This document shows positions 59,153 to 64,000 of a stretch of DNA of 64,000 nucleotides, in pieces. A model generated the notes under the pieces. It was not told the DNA's origin. It saw only the letters and a program-made list of their open reading frames with translations, and ran no database searches. Every line of letters starts with the position of its first letter. Within the stretch, counting starts at the first letter, position 1. This DNA comes from Tetracladium setigerum (Eukaryota > Ascomycota > Leotiomycetes > Helotiales): positions 1,922,001 to 1,986,000 of the forward strand of contig PZJY01000005.1 in assembly GCA_031472005.1 (NCBI GenBank). Direction: 5' to 3'. Made by a program: the position numbers and the translations under genes.

Positions 59153-59763
59153 CTTTTCGAAATGTCTACTTCTGTGCAACAGCTATCTGCAACATCTTTT
59201 ATAACTAAGTTTGTGTCCTGGATATAGTGGGACTAGCCGTCGAGATATGTCTCAGAATGCGAACAGCGACGTCCAGATGGCGTAGAGTTTGACCTTGTCG
59301 ATAACTCCCTGTATGGAAAGCAATAATGTGAGAGACAGCGCAGAAGTTAACGATCCATCCATAATTTAAAAGCGCCATCTGGGAGAAACTCCGTCCTGGA
59401 GATAATGGCGTAGGAAGTAACTCATACAGCATGGCTATTGGCGGAAATCCCAACACCATTGAGGAGTGCAGTAGATCAAGACTACTGCGATGAGTGCTTG
59501 TTTGAGCTTGTTTTCCCAGAAGGAGAACTTCGGGAATCGGCACACTATGTTGTCGCCCCTGCGAAGCGAGAGAAGTGATAACCGAAGATGCCAAGACCAT
59601 ATATCGTTTTGTGTACACCGCCTTCCTATTTGGGATCGATTGGCATTTCAAGATGGGATGTACGAAGTACGGAGTACACAGATTCAAGGGCAGGCAATAC
59701 AATCTTGAAGCTGCCAAAGAAGTGAGAAGACTGTTGACCGACAATCAAACCCCCACTGCAATC
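59153..59763. other. Divergent intergenic region MFS / DcpS, with protein-like remnant
   Basis: About 610 bases. On the minus strand, codons ending at TAG 59205 read like the C-terminal part of a real protein (VLGFPPIAMLYELLP, LNYGWIVNFCAVSHI) but no ATG with upstream exons was found. Possibly a decayed gene end. Confidence 0.45.
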
Positions 59764-60823
59764 ATGGGAGATATCTCTAGGACACCCGAATCACTCATAC
59801 CAGCTTTCAAGCTTGACCGAGTCCTCAATCAAGGTAACGCTCGACCTCCACCGCCTCTACATTTCACCCCACCAAAGTGCAGCACAACTTCTTACAAACC
59901 ACCCAGATCAAGCAGGACGACGGACTGCATTGCTAGGCCAAATAGAATCCAAGCCAGGGATTCTCATTCTCGAGAGAGCTCCCTTCCCAACATCCCCCGA
60001 CTACCTCTCCAGCATTCCCTCCAACCTCGCCGCTCTCAAGAATCTTGGTGCAAATGATATCTACTTCTGGTACCTCGCCAACAATGGCTTAAGCACACCT
60101 CTCGAAAAGGCAGAAGAGTTCGCAGATCTCAAGATCAACCTCATATACCCATGCTCGGAACAGCACATAAAAAAGTACAGCAAGCAAGCAGTTCGGATGG
60201 TGACAGAAACGGCAGCGATATATAGCGAGAAGATTAGACCGTACATGCTTTCGAAGCGCGAACAGGGCCGACTGAATTGGGTGTGGAATATCATTGCGGG
60301 CAAGACTGAGGTTGAGGATGTCATCTTCCGTACTCCGAAGGGGAGAGATGGAGACGAGGGCTTCCTACTCCTGCCAGACCTAAACTGGGATCGCAAGACG
60401 ATCGAGAGTCTGCACCTGCTGGGCTTGGTCGAGAGGATGGATATCTGGAGTCTGCGAGATCTGCGAAAGAAGCACATCCCTTGGCTGCGACACATGAGGG
60501 CGAAGCTTATCCAGTCCACGATTGACACTTATACCAACCTGGAAGAAGATCAGCTAAAGCTTTATGTCCACTACCAACCTACCTACTACCATTTCCATAT
60601 CCACATCGTCAATGTCGCACTTGAATCCGGCGCCACACAAGCAACCGGCAAAGCGATCGGCTTGGAAAGCATCATAGAGCAATTGGAGCACATGGCAGGA
60701 GACGAGGAGGCCGGAATGGATAAACTGGACTTGCATTATACAGTAGGCGAAGCTAGTGAGTTGTGGACCGAGATATACGCCCCTCTCAAGAACCAGACCT
60801 ATACTGCTTCTCAATCGCAATGA
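59764..60823 (+). CDS. DCS1: Scavenger mRNA-decapping enzyme DcpS (DCS1 type)
   Basis: Exon 1 59764-59833 and exon 2 59907-60823 join in phase across a 73 nt intron to 328 residues, the family size. Exon junction gives AFKLDRVLNQDQAGRR, the DcpS N-terminal domain start. Then LLILERAPFP-like text (GILILERAPFP), the domain-swap region, the WVWNIIAGK block and the histidine triad HFHIHIV at about residue 260, preceded by VHYQPTYY. The enzyme hydrolyses the cap remnant m7GpppN left after 3'-to-5' mRNA decay. The ORF continues upstream to 59575 in the same frame but that part has no DcpS similarity; ATG 59764 (MGDISRTPESLIPAF) is favoured. The last 38 bases overlap the end of the converging GILT-like gene. 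Confidence 0.96.
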
Positions 60824-61679
60824 CAAGATCATTAACCCCCGGCCCTGTTGGACAATCTCTCCATTCTCCACCATCCCTTATGCAGTATATCTCCTCGTTC
60901 AAACGAACCGTGCAACTTGCTGTGACACCCGCATCTATGCTCCTCCTGACACTGTCGCGTAGCATGCCTACTCCCGTACCTCCATTGTCCTCTATCGAGC
61001 ATTTATTGAGCTCTTCAAAGTCGAGGTTGTGCTCGAGAGCGCAGTCCTCAATGAGTGATTTCTGAGGTATTGATTGGTAATCCCTGGTTAAGCACATTGT
61101 GAAGCCCAAGTATGTTTTCGGAGAAGGGTAGAGCTTCGCGGCGCATAATTCGACGATGTTTCCCATACACTCCTCCGGGCCATGCATGCAATCAACTCCA
61201 TCGTTGTCAGTCGGTCTTGGTAGATGTTAGAATCGTGTGTGTATTCGCCAGGCTTCGAGCGCAACTTACGTTCCGATGTACGAAAGTGTGAAGTTAACCT
61301 TATCCATCACCCTTTGCATCGTTGGTAATATCATCAACTTGAGACAATCCTATTGCAATATTAGCATCTGCGAAAGCGCTACAAGCTTGCCAACTGACCC
61401 GCGTATCGGGCATTTGCTGATGATGTGAGCTTCCAACGGGACCAAGACAGGCTCCTTAGCCAACGGCGGCTTCCCAGTCCATGGACTTGGAATATCTTTG
61501 AAGGCAGATGGCACAGGTAACTGGGTGAAGGCGAAAGCCACAATTGCGAGAGCTAGAACCCGGACGATCGTCTTTCGAAGCGTGCCTGAACGGATCATGG
61601 TTTCGTCTTCTTCCTGCTCTGGGTTTGCGCCCAAGAGAGGATCGGTGACTTGTGGTGTATGTGATGGTAGGATACCCAT
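60786..61679 (-). CDS. GILT-family thiol reductase, one frame break
   Basis: Exons 61679-61399, 61349-61270 and 61215-60786, introns 49 and 54 nt, expected 263 residues. The N-terminus is cytosolic and acidic, then a hydrophobic anchor (VRVLALAIVAFAFTQLPV), making a type II or secreted topology. The GILT pattern (PF03227) is clear: LEAHIISKCP, then DCLKLMILPTMQRV, VNFTLSYIGT, CMHGPEECMGN and LCAAKLYP, FTMCLTRDYQ, with ~10 cysteines. In mammals this fold reduces disulfides in lysosomes; in fungi the role is unknown and the active cysteine pair is C-P-D-x-R-D-C-like. Exon 1 is out of phase with exon 2 unless one extra C is read in the CCC at 61408-61410 (giving KCPDTR|DCLK, exactly the family sequence). 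Thus a missing base is likely here too. Its last 38 coding bases overlap DcpS tail to tail. Confidence 0.88.
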
Positions 61680-62035
61680 GTTTGCGATCTGTTGTGTGAT
61701 TAAAGGGGAAATTTTTGGGTAGATTAAGGGCGAGATGACATGTCGCTAATATATAGTTTGTTCTTTTTGGTGATGTAAAGTCGAGCTGGTGTTGCCAAGG
61801 ATTGTTGACTTCCAAGCTGGTCAGGCCGGCATGTCTAACATGCAAGAAGTAAGACAGCGGATCATGCACAACACCGTGTTGTAAGCTGATGCAGCAGGGT
61901 TACCTTTGCTTGTTTCTTCTTTCTTACCTGTTACAGTATTGTGTTCTACACTACTGTAATACCTACCTACAGTAGCTAGACACTTCCAGTTTGATTACCT
62001 ACGCAACTATTTGGTAACAGGACCTATCTACAATA
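61680..62035. other. Divergent promoter region GILT / hexokinase
   Basis: About 360 bases between two divergent start codons. CCTAC/CTACTGTA short repeats at 61935-61985; otherwise nothing recognisable. Confidence 0.6.
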
Positions 62036-63936
62036 ATGGCAACCCCACAACATCCTTCCTCCATCGATCAGTTTCTCCGGCCATTGCAAATAGACGTCAA
62101 GAAATGCCATTCTCTTTCCAGAAGTCTTTGGGTCACATTTGTCAATCTTGCAAAAGAATCCGAGGAGCAGTTTCTACCCACTCCGATCTCGCATTCCGTT
62201 CTAAGGCCGGAGGAGGAAGCTGAGGGAAGGTATGTCATTTGTGTTTATATCAACATACCAAGAGACGATGGAAATTGCCACACTTATTGCGCTTAGTTTT
62301 TTTTTTATTGCATATTCTTGAATTGGCGAGTACTTTCTTGCGTGGACAATCTGACTCTATTTACAGATATTTAGCAATCGATATGTGAGTCGCCAGCCAG
62401 GTGGAGTTTTCATCACTTCTCGAACCTGACCGGAATATCTCTCTAGAGGAGGGACCAACCTGAGAGTTGGGTTTATAGAGCTCCAGTCTTCAAAAATTGC
62501 AATCTCAACCGGTCGCGAAAACTCATCAGTCACAAATGGAGTCGCACCGCCTGTTGTCAGACACCTCGAAAAATCATGGCCCATTGGAGACCAGTTGAAG
62601 AATAACCAAGCCGAAGGTCTATTTGCGTGGATTGGAAACTGTATTAGAGAAGTGGTGAGAGATGGATGTAACAAATGGCCTGGGGAACTACCTGAAGAAA
62701 TCCCTCTTGGTGTTACATTCAGTTTTCCTATGATGTTTGCTATAGCCTCCATGCCTAGCGAGACAAGACCACTTGCTAATCGTCCTCCAGTCAACACAGC
62801 CTCTCCGATGCCACTCTAATGGCAATGGGTAAAGGATTCGCCATGAACTCCAACCTTGATCTCGGCAAACACCTTCTCGAAGGCTATTCCTCCTCGTCTG
62901 CAACTAGTCCCTCTTCTCTTCCCCGCATCAAAATAACAGCAATAGCCAACGATGCCGTCGCAACACTAATCTCATTCACCTATCAACAGCGCAACAACCC
63001 CTCCGCAAACCTACCATGGGACTCATAGTCGGCACAGGAACAAATGCCACGATTCCTCTATCACTGCATAAACTCCATCCGTCTAAACACCCTTCCAATC
63101 TTCAATTCCCAAAAGCCAAATATGAAAATCAAACCAACGATCCAAAGATCGTCGTAAACACAGAATGGACCATCAAGGGTGCATCACCTCCCCTCCACGA
63201 ACACAATCTCATCACAAAATGGGACGCACAACTTGATGCCGAGGGTTCAGCACCTGGTTTTCAGCCATTTGAATACATGACTTCAGGCCTCTACCTCGGC
63301 GAACTGGGACGTCTCATCATACTCGATTATTTCGTTAACTATCTTCTTTTACCCGCCGTCAATCTGCCCGAAAGACTTTGTGTTAAGAATGGACTTAGCA
63401 CAACATTTCTTGGGTGGGTTAGACCGGAAGGCATTGTAGAACAGTTGAATCAAGAGTTACCACCACCACCCGGACTAAAAGACCATGGTGTTGAGAGGGA
63501 GGATTATTTTAAGTGGACGGCCGAGAGGGCAGAAGTAGTTTATAAAGTTGCAAAGACACTTCAAATTCGTGGATCGGCCATGATAGCGGCAGCTATTCTT
63601 GGGTTACTTGCTTGTGCAGACGAGCTTGATTTCTCGTCCCCGGCCTTGGGATCGGGATTGAAACAAAAGTCAAAAGAAACGGCAGAAGGACCGACAGAAG
63701 TAGAGATAGAGGAGTTACTGGTGGGATATACAGGAGGTTGTATAGATCATTTTCAGAATTATCTGGAAGAGTGTCAGGAGTTTTTAGATAAGGTCGTGGT
63801 AGATGAGTTTAGAAGTAAGAGGAAGTTAAGGGTGGTCTTAGTGCCATGTCATGATGGTGGGATAATTGGTGCCGGAATTTTGGCGGGGACGGTGAGGAAC
63901 ATGTCAAATGTGGAAGGTGATAAAAAAGGTGCATGA
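62036..63936 (+). CDS. Atypical hexokinase (XprF/HxkC-like), one frame break
   Basis: Exons 62036-62229, 62367-62384 (18 nt), 62447-62734 and 62791-63936, about 548 residues expected. The micro-exon and its neighbours join to give YLAIDIGGTNLRVGF, the phosphate 1 loop. Next come GVTFSFPMIQHSLSDATLM (sugar loop), MGKGFAM (lysine present), IANDAVATLI (catalytic Asp in the N-D-x-x-x-T motif), GLIVGTGTNATI, VVNTEW and YMTSGLYLGELGR. The variant motifs (GKGF without the W-T of true hexokinases, NTEWTIKGA instead of NTEWGAF) resemble the atypical hexokinases of filamentous fungi such as the regulatory XprF. Whether it still phosphorylates sugar cannot be judged. At 63014-63015 the frame breaks: after NNPSANLP the old frame ends at TAG 63026, while MGLIVGTG and the rest lie in the next frame; one C seems missing. 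Stop codon at 63934-63936, just before the window edge. Confidence 0.9.
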
Positions 63937-64000
63937 TGAGGAAGGGTATATAGGTTAGTCAATGGGAGTTGCGAGATAACTGGCTTCATTTTGTCCCCGA

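Noticed and set aside
24189..63015. Programmed -1 ribosomal frameshifting as the cause of the eight breaks
   Set aside because: The sites lack in-phase slippery heptamers (for example CTACCATGG and TCCCATGCAA), are in unrelated genes and differ in context. Assembly undercalling explains them more simply; kept as a tested alternative only.
1..64000. CRISPR arrays, insertion sequences, transposase genes or retroelement ORFs
   Set aside because: None seen; repeats present are short microsatellites, and the organism is a eukaryote.

Overview
The window is nuclear DNA of a filamentous ascomycete (Pezizomycotina; the gene mix would fit a leotiomycete, but that finer placement is a guess). Evidence: short GT-AG introns (mostly 48-100 nt, often with CTAAC/CTAAT branch points), a HET-domain protein, a PTH11/rhodopsin-like membrane protein, a Git3-type GPCR, fungus-specific translation factor eEF3, CHO2, and an intron-containing tRNA-Phe. 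About 23 protein genes are supported; all but one of the complete ones are split by introns or frame breaks, and two (a small secreted protein and a glia maturation factor homologue) are made of exons so short that they are easy to miss.

Layout. 0-6.6 kb is accessory: the 5' part of a HET-domain protein (-), a DHA2-type MFS exporter (+) and a CorA-like membrane protein (-). 9-12 kb: a large AAA+ ATPase with acidic-serine N-terminus (+), convergent with a cysteine-rich small secreted protein (-, 12.6-13.6 kb). 15.6 kb: tRNA-Phe(GAA). 16-25.8 kb: a small Prp3_C/DUF1115-like protein (+), NBP35 (-), CHO2 (+), a frame-broken glyoxalase (+), a J-domain-like protein without HPD (-). 27.9-32.6 kb: an AsaB/CmcJ-like oxidoreductase (+) and an unrecognised protein (+). 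34.5-40.3 kb: eEF3 and mitochondrial malate dehydrogenase (+), both core metabolism. 41.6-46.1 kb: GMF/Aim7 (-) divergent from a two-HKD phospholipase D-like protein (+). 47-54 kb: Git3 GPCR (-) and PTH11-like protein (-). 55.9-64 kb: exopolyphosphatase (+), DHA1 MFS transporter (-), scavenger decapping enzyme DcpS (+), GILT-like thiol reductase (-), atypical hexokinase (+).

The genes do not form one pathway; most are independent housekeeping or signalling genes. I found no convincing new multi-gene system. The most striking pattern is eight places, in seven otherwise well-conserved genes, where exactly one base is missing from the expected frame; in seven of the eight it is a C (or G) in a short C/G run. 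Because one is in the single-copy-type mitochondrial malate dehydrogenase, undercalled C/G runs in the assembly is the leading explanation, and the affected genes should be treated as probably intact until reads are checked.
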